This document shows, in pieces, positions 35,615 to 44,314 of a stretch of DNA of 56,668 bases (position 1 is its first letter; every line of letters starts with the position of its first letter). The notes below the pieces were generated by a model. The model had not been told where the DNA came from, ran no database searches, and worked only from the letters and a program-made list of their open reading frames with translations. The DNA lies in the NCBI GenBank assembly GCA_025936115.1, contig JAICTZ010000048.1, positions 1 through 56,668 of the forward strand. The letters run 5' to 3'. Position numbers and translations under genes: made by a program. Source of the DNA: Polyangiaceae bacterium (GTDB taxonomy: Bacteria; Myxococcota_A; Polyangia; Polyangiales; Polyangiaceae).

Positions 35615-35844
35615 ACCTCGAGGGAATGCACGTCATGAACACGGATCCAGTCTGCGGTATGGCGGTAGATGAGGCGCGCGCGCTGCATTGCACCCACGCT
35701 GGGAAAACCTACTATTTCTGTGGCGCCGGCTGTCGGCACGCATTCGAGGAACGGCCGGAGAAATACCTGGATCCGAGCTACGAGCCGTCGATGCTCGGTG
35801 CGGCGTTCGACTGGCTCCGGGCGGTTCTCCGGCGCCGGCGCTGA
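35611..35844 (+). CDS. YHS-domain protein
   Basis: ATG 35611 overlaps the previous stop by four bases (ATGA); ATG 35626 and 35635 are in-frame alternatives. The 77-aa protein is almost entirely a YHS domain (PF04945): DPVCGMAVDEARALHCTHAG, then KTYYFCGAGCRHAFEERPEKYL. The cysteines in VCGM, FCGAGC and HC are the expected metal-site residues. YHS domains accompany copper/heavy-metal ATPases and some oxygenases and probably bind metal ions. A basic C-terminal helix (WLRAVLRRRR) follows. Co-expression with the upstream membrane protein is very likely, which hints at a metal-related role for that module. Confidence 0.85.
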   Translation: MNLEGMHVMNTDPVCGMAVDEARALHCTHAGKTYYFCGAGCRHAFEERPEKYLDPSYEPSMLGAAFDWLRAVLRRRR

Positions 35845-35862
35845 CGCCTATCGCTGACCTCC

Positions 35863-36054
35863 ATCGTCATTTGCACGGAGGCGGCAGATTGCCAAGTCGA
35901 GTGCCAGGGTAGCTGCGAGGTGAAATGTCCGTCGGATAGCGTGTGTCGAGTGGCGTGTGCCGACCCGGCCCATTGCTCCGTTAACTGCGGCGCGCCCGAC
36001 AATTACTGCTCGAACGCGACCGGATCGATCCAGGGCTGCAATACGACCTGCTGA
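35863..36054 (+). pseudogene. 3' relic of a Cys-rich repeat protein
   Basis: An open frame without a start codon reads IVICTEAADCQVECQGSCEV, CPSDSVCRVACADPAHCSVN and CGAPDNYCSNATGSIQGCNTTC before a stop. The periodic CxxxC/CxxxxxC pattern is that of Cys-rich repeat tails of myxobacterial secreted proteins. The frame is blocked by a stop at 35842-35844 and has no signal peptide, so it is the severed 3' end of a lost gene. Confidence 0.5.
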
Positions 36055-36121
36055 CGGCGCAGGCCCGTGGTCGCGAGTCGTGGTGCCACCAGGGACACTC
36101 GTGCGCTGAACCCGAACGTGG

Positions 36122-37129
36122 TCACAAGCAGCAACCGATGTATGTCGCTGCTGAAGGGTCGGTCGACGTGGGCGACCCCGTCGTCACGATGAGCGTCGTA
36201 CCGACGCGCGCGGCGACCGCACCCTTGAGCGCCTGTGGCAGCTGCGGCAGCGACGACCACGCGTCCTCATGCGGGTCATAGACGAGCACGCTGGCGCTCG
36301 GGAGCGGCCCGGGGATCGAGCCGCCGATGACGAGCAAGCGTCCGTCCGAGGTGACGAGCGTCGACGCGCCGATCTCGGAGCGCGGCATGGGCATGGAAGC
36401 GCGCGTTTGCCAGCTGTTCGTCGCCGGATCGAATGCGTCGAGCAGCGGCTCGTCGCCCGCAACCTCGTCCCAGCCGTGGCGCCCGGCAACCGCGAAGAAG
36501 AGGCCAGCCGAGCTCGCGCCGCCGCCGTGATTGCGCGGAACGGCGAGCGGCGCGGCGTTCGTCCAGCCGTTCCCGCCTGCGAGATCCAACACGACGTGCT
36601 GTCCCGAGTCGGTGTTGCCGTCCTCCGCCAGGCCGCCAGCGGCGTGAACCTCCGTGCCGATGAGCGCCATCGAGACGGCTGCGCGTGGTGTCGGCAGGTC
36701 GGGTTCCGCTTCCCACGCCGTGTTCTCGGCGTTCCAGCGCCACACCCCGGCGCTCGTGACGCGGCTCTTGACGTTGCCGCTGAAGCCCCCCGCGAGCACG
36801 ATGTCACGCCCGATGTTGACGACGCCGGCATGCGTCTCCGCGCCGGGCAGATCGGGACCGAGACGCCACGTGTCGGTGCGCGGATCGTAGATATCCACGC
36901 GCTGAGTGACGTCGAGCTGTGACGAAAGGAAGCCGCCCATCACCCAGACCTCGCCGTCGACGACGACTCCGAGCGCTTCGAAGCGCGGTACCGGACACGC
37001 AGTCGCCTCCGTCCACTCGAAGTCGCGTTCCGGATCGCCTGACGGCTTCGGATGCGCGTCGTTCACGCCGTCATGCGACGAGCAGCCGCTCGCGAGCAGC
37101 AGCGAGAGAAGTGCGAACTCTGCGCGCAT
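36122..37129 (-). CDS. Kelch-repeat lipoprotein
   Basis: Start at ATG 37129 (MRAEFALLSLLLASGCSSHD), which gives a lipoprotein signal with lipobox ASGC; an extension to 37252 would be a basic non-signal stretch. The 335-aa protein contains five to six Kelch-type blades: CPVPRFEALGVVVDGEVWVMGG with VDIYDPRTDTWRLGPDLP, THAGVVNIGRDIVLAGGF with VWRWNAENTAWEAEPDLP, AVSMALIGTEVHAAGGL, LDAFDPATNSWQTRASMPMP and VLVYDPHEDAWSSLPQLP. It folds into a beta-propeller, presumably binding a protein or glycan at the cell surface. Single gene; the region upstream to 37534 holds a relic on the other strand. Confidence 0.85.
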   Translation of the reverse strand: MRAEFALLSLLLASGCSSHDGVNDAHPKPSGDPERDFEWTEATACPVPRFEALGVVVDGEVWVMGGFLSSQLDVTQRVDIYDPRTDTWRLGPDLPGAETHAGVVNIGRDIVLAGGFSGNVKSRVTSAGVWRWNAENTAWEAEPDLPTPRAAVSMALIGTEVHAAGGLAEDGNTDSGQHVVLDLAGGNGWTNAAPLAVPRNHGGGASSAGLFFAVAGRHGWDEVAGDEPLLDAFDPATNSWQTRASMPMPRSEIGASTLVTSDGRLLVIGGSIPGPLPSASVLVYDPHEDAWSSLPQLPQALKGAVAARVGTTLIVTTGSPTSTDPSAATYIGCCL

Positions 37130-37159
37130 GAGCCGAGCATAGCGCGCGTCTCGGCGATG

Positions 37160-37405
37160 ACGTTCCACATCAGCGCGAACGCGCCGACCAGCGTCACGTA
37201 TCAGTTCTCGGCGGACGGCGTGATCGTGAGCATCGGGAAGGGAACGCCGCAATCACGAGTGAACCGGTACTCGACGGCTTCAGGGTGAGCCGCTACGTCG
37301 ATCCGAATCAGTCGACCGGCTGCTATGGCTCGAGAACGACGCAGTCCTTCGGCGTGTACCAGCAAGGGAACGGCGCGGACTACCGCAACAACATTCTCGT
37401 GGGCA
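37160..37405 (+). pseudogene. relic of a second beta-helix surface protein
   Basis: Between the Kelch gene and the mosaic surface protein, one frame reads TSVTYQFSADGVIVSIGKGT and the next frame VLDGFRVSRYVDPNQSTGCYG then QSFGVYQQGNGADYRNNILVG. The last stretch resembles the beta-helix part of the neighbouring 1381-aa protein (SFGVLYLGSNGRYRNNIIGG). This suggests a degraded paralogue fragment rather than an upstream extension. There is no start and at least one frame change. The remainder of 37130-37534 holds only the GAGGGGAA ribosome-binding site of the next gene. Confidence 0.4.
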
Positions 37406-37534
37406 AGCGCCAACACGCGATTATTACCCGCGTAAAGAACTGCCGTCGCTCGTCCGTTGGGGCTGTCTTTGAATGTTCGCCCCTTTGGCCGCAACATAAC
37501 CAACTCCCACCCGCTACCCCGAGGGGAACCTAAT

Positions 37535-40500
37535 ATGATCCCGCGCTATCTCGCCGCGACGGTGCCGGTCCTGTTCGCAATCGTTGGTGGCTGCGGCGGC
37601 GACGGCAATCCTCCACCTAACACCGGGGGGCAGTCGCAAGCGGGCAGCCGCGGCTCGAGCGGAGGACACGCAGGCGCGGCCGGCAAGGCGGGACGAGGCG
37701 GGATCGGCAGCGGTGCTACCGGCGGCAGCGCAACGGGCGGCGTCGGGGGCGGTGCCGGCACGGCAAACGCAGCGACCGGCGGCAGCGGCGAAGAAGGTGG
37801 GATGAGCGGGCGTGGCTCGGGCGATGGAGGCGGAGCCGTGCTCGGTGGCGAAGGCGGCATCGAGACGGGGGGCAGTTCGGGGACCGGTGGCGCTGGCGCA
37901 AACGCTGGCGCGGCACCCGGCGGAGAAGGCGGCGCGGCTGGCGACGAGACTGGCGGGACGGGTGCCACCGGCGGCGCAATCGGATCCGGAGCGACCGGCG
38001 GAAGCGCGGGTGCGCTGGCCGCGGGCGGCGGTGGGGGGAACGCGACGGCCGGTGCGAGCGGCAGCGGCGGGAACGCAACGGCCGGCGCGAGCGCCAATGG
38101 CGGGAACGTGACGGCCGGCGCGAGCGGCAATGGCCCTAGCGGGGGCGCGACGGGCACGGCAGGAACGGGCACCGGCGGCGGGGAGCTCGGCGGTACGGGG
38201 ACGGGCGCCGCGGGCGCCGGAACGAGCGGCGCCGGTGGCGGCTCGAACACTTGTGTCGGAGCGCTCGCGCCCGACTGCGCGTGCGTTCGAGTGACGCCCG
38301 ACGGCGACGACGCGCTCGCGGCGAGCGGCGCGGCGCCGTTTCGCAATGTCGAGCCGGCGATCCTCTTTGCAGCGTCCCACGCGAGCATCACGAGCCGCGT
38401 GTGCGTCGCGGGCGGCGCTACGTGCGCCGACACGGCGACGTATTCGGGTCCAGCCGCCGCCGATCTGTCGCTCCTCGACGGCGTGGAGCTTTACGGCAAC
38501 TACGAGTCCACGAGTTGGACGCGTTGCGGGAACGCGTCCAAGACCACGACACTCGCCCCCACCACGGCTTCGGGCGTCAGCTTCGGCCCCGACGTTACGA
38601 CGGGCGCCGTGCTCGACGGCTTCGCGATCAATCGTTTCGCCGCATCGACGACCAACGGCGTGACCGTCCGCGGTGCGCGCGGCGTCCGCATCTCGTCCGT
38701 CGCCATGCAGAGCGCGAACGGTAACGGCACCGAGTACGGCTTCGTGTTGAGCGACGGAGCGGAGGCGACACTCGACGCCGTGAGCGTCGTGCGCACGCTG
38801 CCGTACACCCAAGACTTCACGCTCGGCCTGGACGTCGGGGTTCACGCGACGAACGCGACCGTCGGCATCTCGAACAGCACCTTCTCCTTTTACACGCTGA
38901 ATCAAGCCTACGGCGTGTGGCTCGAAGACGTGACGGGCTCGAGCGTCACCAGCAACACGATTCAGCTCCAAGGCACATCCGGCTTCCCCAGCGGCTCCGC
39001 CGTGGGCATTCACGTGGCGCGAGCCGGAGCCGGCATTCGCCTCGACGACAACGTCGTGAACCTCAGCGGGGGCGGCAGCGGAACCGGTATCGAGCTCGCC
39101 AATGCCGGCGACACATCGCTGCTGCGGGCTCAGATCACCGTGCCGGCGCAGTTGCAGTACGGCGTCCATGCGGTCGGCTCGCGTCTCAGCGCGACGGGCA
39201 ACCTGACTGCGCCGGGCGGCGGGTCGGCCATCAACACGGGCGTCTGGCTCGAGGACGGCGGCGACTCCGACCTCGAGCTGAACATCCAGGGCAGCGGTCT
39301 CGAGGGCATTCACGTCACCGGTGCTTCTGACGGCACACTCATCCGCGGAAGCGTCGATGTTTACACGCCGCTCGGCAACGTCGGCCCCGCGGGATATGCG
39401 AAGGCCGTTCGTATCGACGGCTGCAACGGCGGCAATGTCGCCATCGAAGACACAGCGGTGCTCGTTGCGCTCGGTCCGCCGAGCGCGCCCGTCGAAGGCG
39501 TGAGCGTCGCCGGGGATTGCCACGTGTCCATCCGGCAGAACGCGCGCATCGTCGCGGCGAGCGGCGCCGACAGCGGCCTCGGGCAGAACGTCGTGTTGAA
39601 CGGCATCCACTGCAGCGCGGACTGCAACATCGCGGACAACGCGAACGTCTTCGTCGACAACACGCACAACTGGGGCAGTCACGCCTTCGCGACAGCCAAC
39701 GGAATCCTCTGCGACGGAACGTGCGAGATCACGGAGAACCACGTAGCCGGGCTCCAAACCCCGCCGGCCTGCACGAGCTGCACCGTTTTGGGCAACGGCG
39801 TTTCCACGACCGGGACGGCGCTCGTCGCGCGCAATCGCATCAATGCGGGCTGCAGCGGTAACGGCGCCGCGCTCAGGGCGCAGAGCGGCCGCATCGAAAA
39901 CAACGTCCTCCTCGGTCCGACTTGTGGTGCAAGCGAGTGGGACAGCGTCGTGCTCTATTCGCAGGGGACTTACACCATCGGCGCCGGGCTCATCGCCTAC
40001 GACGCCGACGTCCACTCGAACACGATCGCGGCGGGCGGCGCGGGGAGTCCCCTGATCGACCAAGGCATCGTGCAGTCGTACCGCGGCTACGTCAGCTTCG
40101 GCGTCCTGTACCTCGGCTCGAACGGGCGTTACCGCAACAACATCATCGGGGGCTCGTTCGTCGAGGCCGGCGCCCTGGGCTCGTCGCAATTTCCGCGCGG
40201 CGGGAGCCCGAGCGCGTTCGAGAACAATGACCTCCGCGGAGGCTACCTCGACGACACCCCGAACAACGGGTTCCCGTACACGACGCTCACGCTCGCCCAA
40301 GTGAACACGCAGATCGGTCACGCGAATCTTTCGGCGGATCCGCTGCTCGACTCCGATTCTCACCTCACGCAGTCGTCGCCGTGCGTGGACGCGGGCACGC
40401 TCGTCGGCGCACCAACGAACGACATCGACGGCGACACACGCGACGCGAGCTCCGACATCGGAGCCGACGAATGGACCGGCGCGCCGAGCGCTTGCCGTGG

Positions 40501-41680
40501 CGTCGATTGTTCGGAGCGCGGCGTCTGCCAGGCCGGCGCGTGCACGTGCGATCCAGGTTACGTCGGTTCTCGTTGTGAAGGCATAGACCAGTGCGCGACG
40601 GCGAACGGCGGCTGTGATCCGTTGACCCAGTGCACACCGTTCCTCGGCGGGCACAGCTGCGGCCCGTGTCCCGCCGGCTATACGGGCGACGGCAGCACGG
40701 GCTGCGTCGACATCGACGAGTGCCTCACGAACAATGGCGGCTGCGACCCGCTGACCGCGTGTACGAACACGACCGGTGGGCGCAGCTGCGGAGCCTGCCC
40801 GGCGGGCTATCTCGGCAACGGGGAGACCGGCTGCACGCCCACGACCGTTTGCTCCCCGAATCCATGTCAGCACGGCGGGACCTGCAGCGAAAGCGCGAGC
40901 GGCTACGCGTGTGCCTGCTCGTTCGGCAATCCGGGCTCGAACTGCGAGGGCGAGCTCGAGCAGCTCGCGCTCGGCGGCCGGCATTCGTGTGGGCTCTTGA
41001 ACGACGGCAGCGTCTTCTGCTGGGGTGACAGTAGCTACGGGCAGACGACCCCGCCGAGCGGAGACTTCGTGCAAGTCGCCGCCCTCAACAGCGACGATTA
41101 CTGCGAGTGTGGACTCCTTTCGAGCGGACAGGTGACTTGTTGGGGCCTCTGCAGCGACCCGCCGCCGGCCGACACACTGTCGGCACTCAGCAAGAACACC
41201 GGCATTAGAACCGACGGCACGCTCCTTTTCTGGGGCAGCACGACGATGGGCCTGAATCTGGTGCCGAGCGGCACGTTCGAAGCGCTATCGACGGGCCTCG
41301 GGACCGCCTGCGCCATCCGCACCGACGGCACGCTCGCGTGCTGGGGCGCCTATGCAGCCACGCCGCCGATCGGGACGTTCGTGAAGGTGCGGATTGGCAC
41401 CTATCATGGGTGTGGGATTCGCAGCGACGGGACCGTGGCTTGCTGGGGCTACAACGCGTCCGGTCAGGCGACGCCGCCGAGCGGCACGTTCAGCGAGCTC
41501 GCGGCGAGCACGGACACGACCTGCGGCATTCGCACGAACGGTTCGATCACGTGTTGGGGACAAGCGCCGCCCTCGAGCCCGCCCGCGACGGGGAGCTATC
41601 ACGCGATCGACATGCGCAGTGACGGCTCCGGCTGCGCAGTCAACAGCGACGGCGTCCTCGCGTGTTGGAACAAGAACTGA
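37535..41680 (+). CDS. mosaic surface lipoprotein: beta-helix, EGF-like repeats and RCC1-like propeller
   Basis: Start at ATG 37535, with GAGGGGAA seven bases upstream; a longer frame from 37457 is not coding. The 1381-aa product has: a lipoprotein signal (VGGC); a Gly/Ala/Thr-rich linker to ~245; a large right-handed beta-helix from ~248 to ~985 (VTPDGDDALAASGAAPFRNV entry motif, many N-rich coils, exit CVDAGTLVGAPTNDIDGDTR); four EGF-like modules from ~987 to ~1140 (CSERGVCQAGACTCDPGYVG, DIDECLTNNGGCDPLTACTN, CSPNPCQHGGTCSESASG); and RCC1-type repeats (HSCGLLNDGSVFCWGDSSYG, CAIRTDGTLACWG, CGIRSDGTVACWGYN) from ~1145 to the end. It is a cell-surface adhesion or recognition protein; ligand unknown. 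Stand-alone gene. Confidence 0.9.
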   Translation: MIPRYLAATVPVLFAIVGGCGGDGNPPPNTGGQSQAGSRGSSGGHAGAAGKAGRGGIGSGATGGSATGGVGGGAGTANAATGGSGEEGGMSGRGSGDGGGAVLGGEGGIETGGSSGTGGAGANAGAAPGGEGGAAGDETGGTGATGGAIGSGATGGSAGALAAGGGGGNATAGASGSGGNATAGASANGGNVTAGASGNGPSGGATGTAGTGTGGGELGGTGTGAAGAGTSGAGGGSNTCVGALAPDCACVRVTPDGDDALAASGAAPFRNVEPAILFAASHASITSRVCVAGGATCADTATYSGPAAADLSLLDGVELYGNYESTSWTRCGNASKTTTLAPTTASGVSFGPDVTTGAVLDGFAINRFAASTTNGVTVRGARGVRISSVAMQSANGNGTEYGFVLSDGAEATLDAVSVVRTLPYTQDFTLGLDVGVHATNATVGISNSTFSFYTLNQAYGVWLEDVTGSSVTSNTIQLQGTSGFPSGSAVGIHVARAGAGIRLDDNVVNLSGGGSGTGIELANAGDTSLLRAQITVPAQLQYGVHAVGSRLSATGNLTAPGGGSAINTGVWLEDGGDSDLELNIQGSGLEGIHVTGASDGTLIRGSVDVYTPLGNVGPAGYAKAVRIDGCNGGNVAIEDTAVLVALGPPSAPVEGVSVAGDCHVSIRQNARIVAASGADSGLGQNVVLNGIHCSADCNIADNANVFVDNTHNWGSHAFATANGILCDGTCEITENHVAGLQTPPACTSCTVLGNGVSTTGTALVARNRINAGCSGNGAALRAQSGRIENNVLLGPTCGASEWDSVVLYSQGTYTIGAGLIAYDADVHSNTIAAGGAGSPLIDQGIVQSYRGYVSFGVLYLGSNGRYRNNIIGGSFVEAGALGSSQFPRGGSPSAFENNDLRGGYLDDTPNNGFPYTTLTLAQVNTQIGHANLSADPLLDSDSHLTQSSPCVDAGTLVGAPTNDIDGDTRDASSDIGADEWTGAPSACRGVDCSERGVCQAGACTCDPGYVGSRCEGIDQCATANGGCDPLTQCTPFLGGHSCGPCPAGYTGDGSTGCVDIDECLTNNGGCDPLTACTNTTGGRSCGACPAGYLGNGETGCTPTTVCSPNPCQHGGTCSESASGYACACSFGNPGSNCEGELEQLALGGRHSCGLLNDGSVFCWGDSSYGQTTPPSGDFVQVAALNSDDYCECGLLSSGQVTCWGLCSDPPPADTLSALSKNTGIRTDGTLLFWGSTTMGLNLVPSGTFEALSTGLGTACAIRTDGTLACWGAYAATPPIGTFVKVRIGTYHGCGIRSDGTVACWGYNASGQATPPSGTFSELAASTDTTCGIRTNGSITCWGQAPPSSPPATGSYHAIDMRSDGSGCAVNSDGVLACWNKN

Positions 41681-42157
41681 ACCGGGGACTGGAGGCGCTG
41701 CGGGCGCGGCGGGTGGAAGCGAACGCGCCGGTGCGTTCCGCTGCCTCCGTCGTTATCACGCCGACGCTCGCGTGACGCGCCCATGCCAGTGTTACCTGCC
41801 CGGTGCCGACGGACATCGTGTTCCTGGAGTTCCGGCGCATCGGCGTCCGGCACGGCACTGAGCAGGGCGTCGCCTATGATCTCTCGCTGCACGCAGCGTC
41901 GCCGAGCCTCGCGCCCGCGGACCTCGACGATGTGTTCGATTTCGCAATCAGAAGTAGAGGACTCGCCGGTCAAGAGCACGCTTCTCACTTCGCGGGCCCG
42001 ACACAAACGCCGGGGGGCGCTTTGGCTTCGGCCTCGCTGGACCCCATCGAAGCGAACGCCGAGGACGCGGGCATCGACCGCAGGCTCGTGCGCCTGCTCG
42101 CGCTGCTCACCGGCACTTCGAACAGAGTTCCCGAACCGTTCGGGCGTGCTCTCGATA
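41681..42157. other. 477-nt region without a recognisable gene
   Basis: Several open frames cross this stretch on both strands (for example 41803-42198 plus) but none shows a recognisable domain, signal peptide or ribosome-binding site. A short stem GAACGC/GCGTTC about 45 nt after the preceding stop may serve as terminator. I see no RNA gene, mobile element or repeat here. Confidence 0.4.
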
Positions 42158-42508
42158 ATGGGGCTCGAAACCCGTATCGATCGCGCGGTCATACATGAGG
42201 AGGCGCAGGCGGGAACAGGACTATCCGTAGTTGGGCGATGCTGGCGGCGTTTCTGGATAATAGGCAGCGCGGGGCTCGCCGGGTGTTCGACTCCGGGCCC
42301 GAACGCCGACGCGAGCGGCGCCGAGTTCGAACCGCTCGCGACGGTGAAGCCTGCTTTCGATCCGACCGGAGCTCGCTGTCTTGGGACGATCGCGATGTCG
42401 AGGGAGCGCGCGGCGGGCCTCGGAGGAATGCCGGCAGGCGCTCGTCGCTGCGCGTCGCATGAGGTCAGCGCTCTGCCGACCTCATGCGACGGAGGCTCCA
42501 ACGACTGA
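42158..42508 (+). CDS. possible small lipoprotein, 116 aa
   Basis: The frame from ATG 42158 reads MGLETRIDRA, then a hydrophobic stretch CWRRFWIIGSAGLAGC with a perfect lipobox (LAGC), followed by STPGPNADASGAEFEPLATV and a short Cys-containing tail. The signal and lipobox argue for a real secreted product or the 5' part of one. Against it: an unusual 30-residue lead before the hydrophobic segment, no clear ribosome-binding site, and a 3' end running through the hairpin that terminates the convergent astacin gene. It may be a truncated lipoprotein gene. Confidence 0.3.
   Translation: MGLETRIDRAVIHEEAQAGTGLSVVGRCWRRFWIIGSAGLAGCSTPGPNADASGAEFEPLATVKPAFDPTGARCLGTIAMSRERAAGLGGMPAGARRCASHEVSALPTSCDGGSND
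42453..42491 (-). terminator. 14-bp hairpin after the astacin/FG-GAP gene (repeat copy 1)
   Basis: CGTCGCATGAGGTC and GACCTCATGCGACG form a perfect 14-bp stem with an 11-nt loop (42467-42477), 31 nt past the stop of the minus-strand astacin gene. No U-tract. A near-identical hairpin with the same loop length recurs at 45252-45286, so the structure has been conserved or copied with the 3' end of the gene. Confidence 0.65.
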
Positions 42509-42521
42509 CGGACCCAGCCGC

Positions 42522-44255
42522 CTACGGTGTGGGCACGTCGCCGTTCAAGCCGAATTGGAGGGTGTTGACGTTGCGGATGTACCACTTGCCGTCGGACGGT
42601 CGGAACACGACCAGATCCGTGGTGCCGTTCGCATCCCAATCGAGGGGAACGGGCGTGTCGCCGTACAAACCCCACTGGACGACATACGAGGTCCAATTGC
42701 TGCTCCTGATGATGTACCAGCTACCGTTCGACGGCCGCCAGACGGCAAGGTCCATCCAGCCGTCACCGTCGTAGTCGCCGGGGACGGGGATGTCGCCGGG
42801 CAAACCCCACTGGATCTGGTCGTAGCCTGCGCCGGAGCTGTAGTAGAGCCACCAATCACCGGTGCTCGGGCGCCAGATTGCGACGTCGGTATAGCCATCT
42901 CCGTCCCAATCTCGCTGTACCGGTATGTCGCCGGCCTGGCCCCAATCGAAATGGGTACCGTTGACCTGGAAATACCACCTGCCCTCATTGGGTCGGAACA
43001 CCGCCGGCTCGGCTGCGCCATTGCCGTTGAAGTCACCGGGCGTGGGCACGTCGCCCGGAGCACCCCATGGGATCGTGTTGGTGGAGCAGGATGGAGGCGT
43101 GTTCGGCGGGTCGTACGGACCATTGACGCAGGAGGTAGTGGGCTCGATGAACCACTGGCCCGTCCGGGGGCGGAAAACGGCCCGGTCGCCTTTCCCGTCG
43201 GCGTCGTAGTCCATCGCGACCGGCACGTCCGTGTCCTCACCGAACGCCAGCTTGGTCGGGTAAGTGGCGCCGTTGCTCCGCATGCGGACGTAGAAGGTCT
43301 TGTTCGACGGACGCCAGATGCTGATGTCGTCGAACCCATCGCCGTCCCAATCCACTGCCGGCAGCCGCAGCGTCCACGCCTGGTAGATCGCGTTGATGCC
43401 CATGATGTCCGTGCCGGTCAGCGCGTCGCGCTGACTGCCGAAGGTCGTGCCGTCGAGGCGGGTCATGTTGGACGTGCAGCCCGCCTTCAAGAAGGCGTTG
43501 GAGGGGTAGTGCATGATCGACCCAATTTCGTACGGGCCGATGTCGAAGCCGTTGGTTCCGTACTTGGTGAAGTCGCCGAGCTTGTCGGCCTGAATGCAGC
43601 TCGTGTTCACGATCACGTTGTTGTCTCGGTCATTGCGAGTGTGTTCGTGGAAGACGCCGAGCGCGTGAGAGAGCTCGTGAATGACGCTGCCGGCGCTGCA
43701 CCCGCCGATGTTGACGAGCTGGAAGTCCGCGCCGGTCATGCCGACGCTCGACGAACATTTGGTCAGGTCCGCTTTCGTGAACCTCAAACGGTTTCCGCTG
43801 GACACTCCGTATCGGAAGCGAACGGTGGTGTTGTGCTCGATGTGCGCCACCGCCGCCGTCACCTTCGAGTCCGCGTAGGCCCCTTCACTGTCGTACTCGA
43901 CTCCAACGACCGCGTTCGGCCAGCGAGAAGTGCGAGAGGCGATCCCGCTGCTGCGATACTCGGGATCATCCTGCGTGATTTCTTCCCCGAGAATCATGTC
44001 GCCCTGAAACACCTTCTCGCCGTCAATCAGCTCGTATGTGAGTTCCTGGACCCCGGCAGGCGTCTGAAACCTGCCGGTGCGAATCTCTCCGCTGCGTCCA
44101 GGGAACGCTAGCTCTGGTTGGTCGGCACTCGCTGATTCGATCGACGAGCCCGGCGTACCGGACGGGCCCGACGGGTCTTCCGCGCCGCACGCCGGCGCGA
44201 GCCCCAGCAGACCCGCCAAGAGCGCGTGCGTTGATGTGATTCGATACCTTTTCAT
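42522..44255 (-). CDS. astacin-family (M12A) metalloprotease with FG-GAP repeats
   Basis: Starts MKRYRITSTHALLAGLLGLAPAC at 44255 behind AAGGAGGAAG, a very strong ribosome-binding site. It is a lipoprotein or cleaved secreted protein with a propeptide to ~100. The catalytic domain has the full zinc motif HELSHALGVFHEH (H193, E194, H197, H203) and the Met-turn SIMHYP (M248), defining an astacin. From about residue 290 six FG-GAP/VCBS-type blades follow (DWDGDGFDDISIWRPSNKTFY, DYDADGKGDRAVFRPRTGQW, DFNGNGAAEPAVFRPNEGRW, ending FGLNGDVPTP), forming a beta-propeller or Ca-binding appendage. Predatory myxobacteria secrete many such proteases. The trypsin-like gene lies 59 nt upstream on the same strand, so co-transcription is possible. 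A hairpin terminator follows. Confidence 0.93.
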   Translation of the reverse strand: MKRYRITSTHALLAGLLGLAPACGAEDPSGPSGTPGSSIESASADQPELAFPGRSGEIRTGRFQTPAGVQELTYELIDGEKVFQGDMILGEEITQDDPEYRSSGIASRTSRWPNAVVGVEYDSEGAYADSKVTAAVAHIEHNTTVRFRYGVSSGNRLRFTKADLTKCSSSVGMTGADFQLVNIGGCSAGSVIHELSHALGVFHEHTRNDRDNNVIVNTSCIQADKLGDFTKYGTNGFDIGPYEIGSIMHYPSNAFLKAGCTSNMTRLDGTTFGSQRDALTGTDIMGINAIYQAWTLRLPAVDWDGDGFDDISIWRPSNKTFYVRMRSNGATYPTKLAFGEDTDVPVAMDYDADGKGDRAVFRPRTGQWFIEPTTSCVNGPYDPPNTPPSCSTNTIPWGAPGDVPTPGDFNGNGAAEPAVFRPNEGRWYFQVNGTHFDWGQAGDIPVQRDWDGDGYTDVAIWRPSTGDWWLYYSSGAGYDQIQWGLPGDIPVPGDYDGDGWMDLAVWRPSNGSWYIIRSSNWTSYVVQWGLYGDTPVPLDWDANGTTDLVVFRPSDGKWYIRNVNTLQFGLNGDVPTP

Positions 44256-44314
44256 GACTCTTCCTCCTTTTTTTTCCTGCCATCGCGGGCTAATTCGCTC
44301 GCACGAACTCGTGC

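Noticed and set aside
37514..41074. A 1186-codon minus-strand open frame
   Set aside because: Shadow of the mosaic surface protein; the plus frame has signal peptide, beta-helix, EGF and RCC1 repeats.
41803..42198. A 131-codon plus-strand frame after the mosaic protein
   Set aside because: No domain, signal or ribosome-binding site; another frame in the same place carries a lipobox, so this one is probably chance.
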